7,597 nucleotides of DNA, from NCBI GenBank assembly GCA_003387805.1, contig QGSR01000084.1, forward strand, positions 1 to 7,597, written 5' to 3'. The position numbers and the translations under genes are program-made. Of this stretch, positions 1-4,857 are shown piece by piece (positions within the stretch are counted from its first letter, which is position 1; every line of letters begins with the position of its first letter). This DNA comes from Bacillota bacterium (GTDB lineage: Bacteria > Bacillota > Limnochordia > Limnochordales > ZCTH02-B6). The notes below the pieces were generated by a model. That model searched no databases. It saw only the letters and a list, made by a program, of their open reading frames with translations, and had not been told where the DNA came from.

Positions 1-353
1 TGCGCCCGGTTCTGCCCGGGATGGGCGACCGCCGGCCCCGCCGTGAGCAGCTGGTCCACGGTGTGCTCCGCCATGGCCCGGGTGATGTCTTCCACCGCGG
101 CGTGCGGCAGCGCCCGCTCGGGCCACTGGGAGCCGGACGGCGGCTCGGCGTCGCCCGCGAGGAAATACGAGACGGGCTTCTCCAGGGCGTCGGCCAGGGC
201 CTGCAGCGTGGGCAGAGACGGCGTGCGCAGGCCGCGCTCCAGGTCCGAGATGTACGGCTGGGACTTGCCGATGCGGCGCGCGAGTTCCGTGCCGGACAAC
301 CCCAGCTCCATCCTGGACTCTCGAATGCGCCGACCCAGCTCCTGCTTGAACAT
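1..353 (-). CDS. XRE-family helix-turn-helix transcriptional regulator (partial, C-terminus beyond window)
   Basis: A frame stays open on the minus strand from an ATG at 353 to the left edge, giving 117 complete codons with no stop. The protein starts MFKQELGRRIRESRMELGL. Residues about 6-58 form a Cro/CI-type helix-turn-helix: RRIRESRMELGLS (helix 1), GTELARRIGKS (helix 2), QPYISDLERGLRTP (recognition helix; the YISDLERG core is typical of XRE/SinR-like repressors), then LPTLQALADALEKPVSYFL. After residue 66 the sequence becomes Pro/Gly-rich and then helical, probably a linker and a dimerisation or sensing region that continues outside the window. The start is fixed by a good ribosome binding site, GAAGGAGG (361-368 on the minus strand), 7 bases upstream. 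It is divergent from the ParB-like gene, so it may regulate itself and that neighbour (inference). The ligand and targets cannot be read from the sequence. HTH identity is very likely. Confidence 0.93.
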   Translation of the reverse strand, partial: MFKQELGRRIRESRMELGLSGTELARRIGKSQPYISDLERGLRTPSLPTLQALADALEKPVSYFLAGDAEPPSGSQWPERALPHAAVEDITRAMAEHTVDQLLTAGPAVAHPGQNRA

Positions 354-417
354 GGAAAATCCTCCTTCGCCGACCCGGCCGCGCTGTTGCGGGGCCGCTG
401 GCGGCCGTTGGCCGCTG

Positions 418-432
418 GACCACTGGCTGGTC
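418..432. repeat. Short dyad GACCA-N5-TGGTC, possible operator
   Basis: A perfect 5-bp inverted repeat with a 5-base centre lies between the candidate XRE promoter and the XRE gene, just downstream of the expected transcription start. It sits next to a 6-bp perfect hairpin, GCGGCC-GTT-GGCCGC (401-415), and two copies of GGCCGCTGG (393-401 and 410-418). Its position would suit an autoregulatory operator, but short GC-rich dyads are common in such a genome, so this is tentative. Confidence 0.25.
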
Positions 433-453
433 AATGTGGAATGATTATGTAAA

Positions 454-462
454 AGTATATCA
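454..462 (-). promoter_or_regulatory. Candidate extended -10 promoter for the XRE regulator
   Basis: In an AT-rich island inside otherwise GC-rich DNA, the minus strand reads TGATATACT: an extended -10 (TGn followed by TATACT, 5 of 6 matches to TATAAT). The expected -35 position has no good match, which is tolerated by extended -10 promoters. It would give a leader of roughly 90 bases to the ATG at 353. The island lies between two divergent genes, where promoters are expected. This is a pattern match only. Confidence 0.4.
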
Positions 463-561
463 CAACTTGTCCCTGAAGGAAACACGTTCAATGTCGTAGA
501 AGTCGATGTTCAAGCTCGGCGCTTTTCGGACGTTTCCGCGTTGGCGCTGTTTTCGTCGCAC

Positions 562-578
562 GGGAGGGAACGCGTTTG
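562..578 (+). promoter_or_regulatory. Ribosome binding site fixing a TTG start for the ParB-like gene
   Basis: GGGAGGG at 562-568 lies 7 bases before the TTG at 576-578. No ATG or GTG in this frame nearby has a comparable site. Starting here also keeps the complete N-terminal ParB strand LVTLPLERIRQHPRQ. A TTG start with a strong Shine-Dalgarno sequence is normal in Gram-positive bacteria. Confidence 0.75.
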
Positions 579-1520
579 CAGCTGGTGACGCTGCCTTTGG
601 AACGCATCCGGCAGCATCCCCGTCAGGCCCGGGGCTTGCGCAGCCTGGACAGCGTGGCGAACCTCAGCGCGTCCATCAACGATGTGGGCTTGCTGCACCC
701 CGTCATCGTGCAGCGGGACGGCGACGGCTACCGTCTCGTCGCGGGCTACCGGCGCCTTCTGGCCGCGGCCCGTGCCGGCAAGACCGAAATTCCGGCCCTG
801 GTGCTGTCCGGTCCGGCGGACGCCCTGCAAGTGCAGCTCGCGGAAAACCTGCAGCGGGAAGATTTGAACCCGCTGGAGCGGGCCATGGCGGTCAAGGCGT
901 TTATGGAGGAGCAGCAGCTGTCCGTGCGGGCGGCCGCGCAAAAGCTGGGCATTCCGCGGACGACGCTGACGGACTGGCTGGACATTCTGGCCGTGGAGGA
1001 GCGCTTCCAGCGGGCGGTGGTGGACAACTTCGAGGGCGGCGACTCGCCCATGACCATCTCGCATCTGGCGGAAGCCCGGGCGCTGGCGGCCACCATGAAC
1101 TCGCCGGGGCTGGCCACGGCGCTGCTGGACGCGGTGCTGGTCTACAATCTCACCAAGGCCGAGACGCGCGCGGTGGCCCGCCTGGTGCGGGAACACCGGG
1201 ACCTTTCCATCCGCGACGCCGTGCGGGCGGTGCGGCCCCATCCCGATGAAGTGGGCCGGGAGGAGGAGGCCGCGGCCGAGCTGCCGCCCGATCAGCGCAA
1301 CCTGGCCCAGCTGGTGCGGGCCATGGACCAGTCCGCGGCGGCCCTGAGGCGGCTGCAGCATCTCTCGTCCCGGCATCTCACCGCGGAGCAGCGGGAGCAG
1401 CTCATCGAGCGGTTCCGGCAAGTCCACGCCATGACCGGGGAAGCGCTGGAGCGGCTGACCCGCCCGGTGGAAGAACCCAAGGGCCGGGCGAAAGGGAAGC
1501 GCCGCCGCCGGGTCGTGTAG
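576..1520 (+). CDS. ParB/RepB/Spo0J (Noc-like) family DNA-binding protein
   Basis: A 314-residue protein, close to the usual ParB length. ParB proteins bind CTP, load at parS-type sites and spread on DNA to organise the chromosome or regulate genes. Visible here: the N-terminal ParB/sulfiredoxin-fold domain (about 3-95), with the LPLERIRQHPRQ start, the CTP-pocket motif GYRR (57-60; the classical form is GERR), and the conserved box ENLQREDLNPLERA (90-103), which keeps E90, N91 and R94. A ParB-type helix-turn-helix follows at about 115-138 (LSVRAAAQKLGIPRTTLTDW). The region 155-245 is mostly helical. The C-terminus is a predicted amphipathic helix (about 268-295) with a very basic tail (KGRAKGKRRRRVV), which might contact DNA. 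No ParA gene lies beside it; the neighbour is a divergent XRE regulator. It could therefore be Noc-like, a nucleoid-associated regulator, or a remnant of an element's partition system. The family is secure; the role is not. Confidence 0.92.
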   Translation: MQLVTLPLERIRQHPRQARGLRSLDSVANLSASINDVGLLHPVIVQRDGDGYRLVAGYRRLLAAARAGKTEIPALVLSGPADALQVQLAENLQREDLNPLERAMAVKAFMEEQQLSVRAAAQKLGIPRTTLTDWLDILAVEERFQRAVVDNFEGGDSPMTISHLAEARALAATMNSPGLATALLDAVLVYNLTKAETRAVARLVREHRDLSIRDAVRAVRPHPDEVGREEEAAAELPPDQRNLAQLVRAMDQSAAALRRLQHLSSRHLTAEQREQLIERFRQVHAMTGEALERLTRPVEEPKGRAKGKRRRRVV

Positions 1521-1591
1521 CGCCCGCTCGTTCCCCGTACTCCTCAGCATCCTTCACGTCCCGTCAACGAACAGCCGTATCATCCACGTAC

Positions 1592-1662
1592 CGCCGCAGG
1601 CCGCGGCGTGTGCGCCCCATGTTGGCCCACCGTCCCGCCGGCCGCAGGCGCCCGGCCGGCGG
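1592..1662 (+). repeat. Two GC hairpins in the ParB-dehydrogenase gap
   Basis: The first hairpin has stem CGCCGC/GCGGCG (1592-1597 with 1603-1608, 5-base loop). The second is a perfect 10-bp stem, CCGCCGGCCG/CGGCCGGCGG (1635-1644 with 1653-1662), with an 8-base loop. Neither is followed by a T-run on the plus strand, so they are not classical intrinsic terminators. They form part of a 273-base gap (1521-1793) with no credible gene. A weak promoter-like pair (TTCACG at 1553, TATCAT at 1578, 19-base spacer) lies just upstream, so the hairpins could be in a leader transcript. Confidence 0.5.
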
Positions 1663-1693
1663 TCGCCGGGCTCCCGCGCGCCCGCACCGCCGG

Positions 1694-1733
1694 AATCCGG
1701 CCGGTGCCGCCTTGGGAGCGGACCGGCCGGATT
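1694..1733 (+). terminator. Strong hairpin upstream of the dehydrogenase, terminator-like or leader element
   Basis: A perfect 12-bp stem, AATCCGGCCGGT (1694-1705) with ACCGGCCGGATT (1722-1733), continues after a one-base bulge as CCGC/GCGG (1707-1710 with 1718-1721), closing a 7-base loop CTTGGGA. This gives 16 paired positions in 40 bases. The tail has only three Ts (1732-1734), which is weak for rho-independent termination. The hairpin lies 173 bases after the ParB stop and 60 bases before the dehydrogenase start. A late terminator for the ParB gene or an attenuator-like leader structure are both possible. Confidence 0.4.
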
Positions 1734-1780
1734 TGGGGTGCCGGCAGGAGTTGAGGCGACCGGCAGGGAAGCGGTGGGCC

Positions 1781-1787
1781 GGAGGTG
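1781..1787 (+). promoter_or_regulatory. Ribosome binding site choosing ATG 1794 over GTG 1785
   Basis: GGAGGTG at 1781-1787 is 6 bases before the ATG at 1794. The in-frame GTG at 1785 is part of this site itself and has no ribosome binding site of its own, so the ATG is the better start. Confidence 0.75.
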
Positions 1788-1793
1788 CACGGC

Positions 1794-2726
1794 ATGACGG
1801 AGCAAGCCATTCGGAAGGTCGGATTCATCGGACTGGGCATTATGGGCCGCTCCATGGCGGCCAACCTGGTGAAGGCGGGCTTTGACGTGACGGTATGGAA
1901 CCGCACGGCGGCCCGCATGCAGCCGCTGCTGGAGATGGGCGCGCGGGGCGCCTCGTCGCCCCGCGCCGTCGCGGAAGCGTCCGAGGCGGTCATTACCATC
2001 GTCACCGACTCCGACGACGTGGAGCAGGTGCTGTTCGGCCCGGAGGGCGCAGCCCACGGCGCCCGGCCCGGGACGGTGGTCATCGACATGAGTACCATTT
2101 CGCCCGAAAGGACGCGGCGGATGGCGGAGCGGCTGGCGGAAAAGGACGTCCACATGCTGGACGCGCCGGTGACCGGCGGCGACGTGGGCGCCCGGGACGG
2201 CACCCTTTCCATTATGGTGGGCGGGGACGAAGGCGTTTTCCGCCGCTGCCTGCCGATTTTCGAAGCCATGGGCCGCCACATCGTGCACGTGGGGCCCAGC
2301 GGCGCGGGCCAGACGGTGAAGCTGTGCAATCAGGTCATCGTCGCGCTGAACCTGCTGGCCATGGGCGAAGGGCTGGCCTTCGCAGCCAAAGCCGGCGTGG
2401 ACCTGGAGAAAATGCTGTCCGTCGTGCAGAAGGGTGCGGCGGGCTCGTGGGCGCTGGACAATCTCGCGCCCCGGGTGCTGCGGGGGGACTACGCGCCGGG
2501 CTTTATGGTGAAGCTGCAGCAGAAGGACTTGCGGCTGGCACTGGAGGCCGCGGCCGGGATGAACCTGCCCCTGCTGGGCACCAGCCTGGTGCAGCAGCTG
2601 CTGCGGAGCGTGCAGGCCTACGGCGGCGATGACGACGGCACGCAGGCCATCGTCACGGCGCTGGAGCGCGTGGGCAACTTCCGCTTGCGGGGGTCGGCCG
2701 ACGAGCGACCTAGGGAGAATAAATAG
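1794..2726 (+). CDS. NAD(P)-dependent 3-hydroxyisobutyrate dehydrogenase / tartronate-semialdehyde reductase family
   Basis: 310 residues, the normal family length. These enzymes reversibly oxidise short beta-hydroxyacids (3-hydroxyisobutyrate, glycerate/tartronate semialdehyde and relatives) with NAD(P). The Rossmann domain opens with VGFIGLGIMGRSMAANLVKA; the dinucleotide-binding glycines lie at about 10-18. Strand 2 ends WNRT (35-38), and the Arg there suggests NADP use (inference). The substrate-binding signature DAPVTGGDVGARDGT lies at 123-137. The catalytic-helix motif GAGQTVKLCNQ contains the expected catalytic Lys at 176. KDL (244-246), in the C-terminal all-helical domain, is also conserved. 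The DAPVTGG and NQVIVALNLLAMGE segments resemble GarR/GlxR-type reductases, but short-chain specificity cannot be read reliably; succinic-semialdehyde (GHB-type) reductase is another option. The gene appears monocistronic: a structured gap lies before it and an AT-rich gap after it. Confidence 0.93.
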   Translation: MTEQAIRKVGFIGLGIMGRSMAANLVKAGFDVTVWNRTAARMQPLLEMGARGASSPRAVAEASEAVITIVTDSDDVEQVLFGPEGAAHGARPGTVVIDMSTISPERTRRMAERLAEKDVHMLDAPVTGGDVGARDGTLSIMVGGDEGVFRRCLPIFEAMGRHIVHVGPSGAGQTVKLCNQVIVALNLLAMGEGLAFAAKAGVDLEKMLSVVQKGAAGSWALDNLAPRVLRGDYAPGFMVKLQQKDLRLALEAAAGMNLPLLGTSLVQQLLRSVQAYGGDDDGTQAIVTALERVGNFRLRGSADERPRENK

Positions 2727-2734
2727 AAAAACGA

Positions 2735-2775
2735 GACTTAAGTCCTAAAGGAATAGACTAGAGAAAATTGAAAAA
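2735..2775 (+). promoter_or_regulatory. AT-rich control region before the kinase: dyad, spaced repeats and a sigma-H-like match
   Basis: The gap 2727-2834 is far richer in A/T than its surroundings. It contains a perfect 10-bp palindrome, GACTTAAGTC (2735-2744), and AGACT twice, 21 bases apart (2734-2738 and 2755-2759), i.e. on the same helical face. AAGGAATA (2748-2755) is followed after 12 bases by TTGAAAAA (2768-2775). This resembles the Bacillus sigma-H layout (AGGAWWT, 12-14 bases, GAAT) but mismatches the -10 element. No good sigma-A pair was found. A promoter or operator here is likely from context; the exact elements are uncertain. Confidence 0.35.
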
Positions 2776-2834
2776 ATACAGCCCGGAAAACTGGGAGGCT
2801 TGATACGTTCCGACATCTGACGGGAGGGAGCGGT

Positions 2835-3608
2835 ATGGGAGCGACCACGCCCCAGCGGGCCGTCAGCGGCTCGGCGCTGGCTGTCGGCGCCGACGCGGGA
2901 GAAGCGCTCCTGTCGCTGGACGACTTGACGTCGCTGCAGCGGCTGACGTCCTTTACGGCCCACGAAGTGCGCAATCCGCTGGCCGCCATGCGGGCCATGG
3001 TGCAGCTGGCCCTGGCCACCGACGACGACGACCGCCGCCAGGAGCTGCTGCGCAAGGTCATCTATTCCATCGACGATTTGAGCCAGTTTTTGACCGAGCT
3101 GGTGTCGCTGGCCGGCGTGCAGGAGTCCATGCTCGTACGGCTGGACGTGCGCCCCGTCATCGTGGAAGTGATGCGCTTGTTCGCGGTGCAGGCGGATCTT
3201 CTCAACGTGCGCATGACGATGCGGGTGCCCGAGGGCCTGCCGCCGGTGTGGGGCAACGCTCCCCTGCTGCGCCACGCCATCATGAACCTGGTCAAAAACT
3301 CCATGGAGGCCATGCCGCGAGGCGGCGCCCTCACCATCGCCGTGAAGCATTTGTCCGACCGCAATTCGGTCTGCATCGCCATCCGCGACACGGGCGCCGG
3401 CATTCCCGAGGAGCGGCGGACGCGGCTCTTTACGGGGGTGCCCGACGGGCGGCGGGGCGCCGGCATCGGCCTGCCCTTCGTCCACCACGTCATCACGCAG
3501 GTCCACCGCGGCACGCTGCGGTTTGAGTCCCGGGTCGGCGTGGGCACCACCTTTTATTTGGAGCTGCTGCCGGCCACCGCGCCGCTGGCGCCGGGCCGGC
3601 CGGGTTGA
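2835..3608 (+). CDS. Soluble, sensorless histidine kinase core (sporulation/NtrB-like)
   Basis: 257 residues. The H-box TAHEVRNPLAAMRAMVQLAL carries the phospho-accepting His43. The HATPase domain (about 135-245) shows the N-box NLVKNSMEAMP (N151, N155, E158), the G1 box DTGAGIP (185-191) and the G2 box GAGIGLPFV (208-216). The HEVRNPL form and the short H-to-N spacing resemble Spo0A-phosphorelay kinases (KinA/KinB group) and NtrB. There is no membrane segment and no PAS, GAF or HAMP domain; only about 35 low-complexity residues precede the H-box region. The F-box/ATP lid is shortened to RLFTGVPDGRRGAG, without the usual PFFTTK-type stretch. No response regulator gene is in the window, so it is an orphan kinase here. 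It might serve a phosphorelay or work with a separate sensor subunit (inference). The start is set by GGGAGGG (2822-2828), 6 bases upstream. Kinase family is secure; activity and pathway are uncertain. Confidence 0.9.
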   Translation: MGATTPQRAVSGSALAVGADAGEALLSLDDLTSLQRLTSFTAHEVRNPLAAMRAMVQLALATDDDDRRQELLRKVIYSIDDLSQFLTELVSLAGVQESMLVRLDVRPVIVEVMRLFAVQADLLNVRMTMRVPEGLPPVWGNAPLLRHAIMNLVKNSMEAMPRGGALTIAVKHLSDRNSVCIAIRDTGAGIPEERRTRLFTGVPDGRRGAGIGLPFVHHVITQVHRGTLRFESRVGVGTTFYLELLPATAPLAPGRPG

Positions 3609-3640
3609 AAAATACTCCATTTTGTGCGATGAAACCCACG

Positions 3641-3705
3641 GCCCGCCATGCTACCGTAAGACCAAGCCGAGATCCTGGTCGAAGGAGGTGGTTGGCATGG
3701 CGGGC
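3641..3705 (+). promoter_or_regulatory. Long-range leader stem sequestering the start codon of the PC4-like gene
   Basis: GCCCGCCATGC (3641-3651) is the exact reverse complement of GCATGGCGGGC (3695-3705). The right arm contains the ATG (3697-3699) and the next two codons of the PC4-like gene. In RNA the stem can extend inward by a U-G and an A-U pair. The 43-base interior holds a second hairpin, GACCA/TGGTC (3660-3664 with 3676-3680), and the complete Shine-Dalgarno sequence (3682-3690), which stays outside the outer stem. The geometry suits translational control of initiation. The structure is seen in the sequence; the regulatory role is inferred. Confidence 0.5.
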
Positions 3706-3969
3706 GTCGGAACGACGGCGGCGCAGCAGGCGGCCAGGCCCTTCTGGGACGTGGAGCGCCTTATCGGCCAAGTGCGCAAGAACGACCGGGGCGAAGTGAT
3801 CCAGGTCCGGCACACGGAGAAAGACAACCGCACGTACGTGGACGTGCGGGTCTTTTACCCCGGCGGCGACAACCGCCTGCGCCCCGGCAAAGGCATCGCC
3901 TTGCCGGCGGATTTGGCCGACGAGGTGGCCGGCTTCATCCTGCAGGCCAGCGAATCCATCAAGAATTAG
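3697..3969 (+). CDS. PC4/p15 (YdbC-like) transcriptional coactivator-fold nucleic-acid-binding protein
   Basis: 90 residues from the ATG at 3697. A near-perfect AAGGAGGTG (3682-3690) precedes it, so this start is preferred over longer in-frame extensions that run back into the kinase gene. Residues about 25-85 match the PC4 domain pattern: short beta strands (GEVIQVRHTEKDN, then RTYVDVRVFYPGGDNRLRPGKGIALP) followed by a C-terminal helix (ADLADEVAGFILQASESI). The diagnostic stretch is V-D-V-R-x-F-Y with R-P-G-K-G-I-x-L, which matches the family's DIREYY...KPGKKGISL. PC4-like proteins form dimers that bind single-stranded DNA; bacterial members are small and poorly characterised. The gene follows the kinase by 88 bases in the same direction and could be co-transcribed, with its own translational control through the leader stem. 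It ends two bases before the stop of the convergent phosphoesterase gene. The fold assignment is by pattern recognition. Confidence 0.78.
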   Translation: MAGVGTTAAQQAARPFWDVERLIGQVRKNDRGEVIQVRHTEKDNRTYVDVRVFYPGGDNRLRPGKGIALPADLADEVAGFILQASESIKN

Positions 3970-3971
3970 CG

Positions 3972-4835
3972 CTAGCGGGGTTCGGAGGGCGGCTGCTGCA
4001 GGCCCGGGCGTCGCACCAGCCGGATGACGGCCACTTCCGGCGGGCAAAACAGGCGCATGCGCAGCCCGCTGGTGCCGATGCCGCGATGGACGAACATGGG
4101 CGTGCCGCCGCGCTCCACCAGGCCGGCGGAGAACCGCCGGCCGACGCGCCGGGTGTTGGTGTGGAGGGGAAAACCGCCGGGCAGGCAAATCTGCCCACCG
4201 TGGGTGTGGCCGGCGAGGATCAAGTCCGCGCCGGCCCCTTCCGCGTCCGGGAACACGTCGGGCGAGTGGGCCAGCAGGATGACGGGCTCCCGCTCATGGC
4301 CCTGCGGAGGGGGCACCGCGGCCAGGGCCCGTTCTACGTCGGCCCGGCCGGTATGCGGGTCGTCCACGCCGACGAAGTGGAGCCGCCGGCCCCGTTCGGT
4401 CACCACGGCCGCGTCGTTGACCAGCAGCCGCACGCCGGCCCGGGCCAGGTCCCGGGCCAGCGCCTCGGTGTTCACGGGCGGGCGGTAGTCATGGTTGCCG
4501 AAGACGCCGAAAACGACCCGATCGCGCCCGATTTCCATCAGCATCGGAATCAGAGCCTGGGCGCCTATGGGGCCGCCCAGGAAGTCGCCGGTGATGGCCA
4601 CCACCCGGGCGGGCAACGGCCGCAGCGCCCGCAAGAGATCTTGTTCGTACGGGCCGTAGCCGGTCAGATGCAGATCGGACAAGTGGATGATCTCGAAGCC
4701 GTCCAGTTCTTCGGGCAGATCCCGCACGGGCACCTCCACCGTGGTCAGGTGGAGCCGCCGGGTCTCCCGGCGCCCCTGAAAGGCCAGCCAGCCGGCCGCC
4801 GCGGCCAGCGCGGCGACGATGAGGGCCGTCGTCAT
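3972..4835 (-). CDS. Membrane-anchored calcineurin-like metallophosphoesterase (YkuE/YaeI-type)
   Basis: 287 residues with the complete set of dinuclear metal-binding motifs: SDLHL (D54, H56), TGDF (D84), GNHD (N114, H115), a lone His in LLAHSPD (H190) and GHTHGGQ (H210, H212). The N-terminus MTTALIVAALAAAAGWLAFQGRRETRR is an uncleaved-looking hydrophobic anchor followed by Arg residues. The catalytic domain is therefore membrane-tethered; topology cannot be decided reliably from the sequence. Length and the HTHGGQI-xLP ending match the YkuE/YaeI branch of membrane phosphoesterases. Relatives act on lipid-linked or nucleotide diphosphates such as UDP-diacylglucosamine, but the substrate here is unknown. 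The start ATG (4835) lies 22 bases after the upstream gene's stop, with GGGAG in the gap (10-base spacing), so the two genes form an operon. No terminator separates it from the convergent PC4-like gene. Confidence 0.93.
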   Translation of the reverse strand: MTTALIVAALAAAAGWLAFQGRRETRRLHLTTVEVPVRDLPEELDGFEIIHLSDLHLTGYGPYEQDLLRALRPLPARVVAITGDFLGGPIGAQALIPMLMEIGRDRVVFGVFGNHDYRPPVNTEALARDLARAGVRLLVNDAAVVTERGRRLHFVGVDDPHTGRADVERALAAVPPPQGHEREPVILLAHSPDVFPDAEGAGADLILAGHTHGGQICLPGGFPLHTNTRRVGRRFSAGLVERGGTPMFVHRGIGTSGLRMRLFCPPEVAVIRLVRRPGLQQPPSEPR

Positions 4836-4857
4836 TGACTATCAGCTCCCGGGCGGT

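Noticed and set aside
479..494. AAACACGTTCA near the ParB-like gene as a parS site
   Set aside because: Only the ACGT core is symmetric; it does not match the TGTTTCACGTGAAACA dyad or the Noc-type site, and the arms are not complementary.
510..1550. A 346-codon minus-strand open frame opposite the ParB-like gene
   Set aside because: The plus strand encodes an unmistakable ParB domain; the antisense product is rich in His, Arg and Gln with no family motif.
3605..3634. TTGAAA as a -35 element for a promoter of the PC4-like gene
   Set aside because: At 16-18 base spacing the best -10 match is only about 3 of 6 (GATGAA), too weak to call; co-transcription with the kinase is equally likely.
3523..3696. 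Longer N-terminal extension of the PC4-like protein
   Set aside because: The extension lies within the kinase coding sequence in another frame, looks random, and the ATG at 3697 has a near-perfect Shine-Dalgarno sequence.
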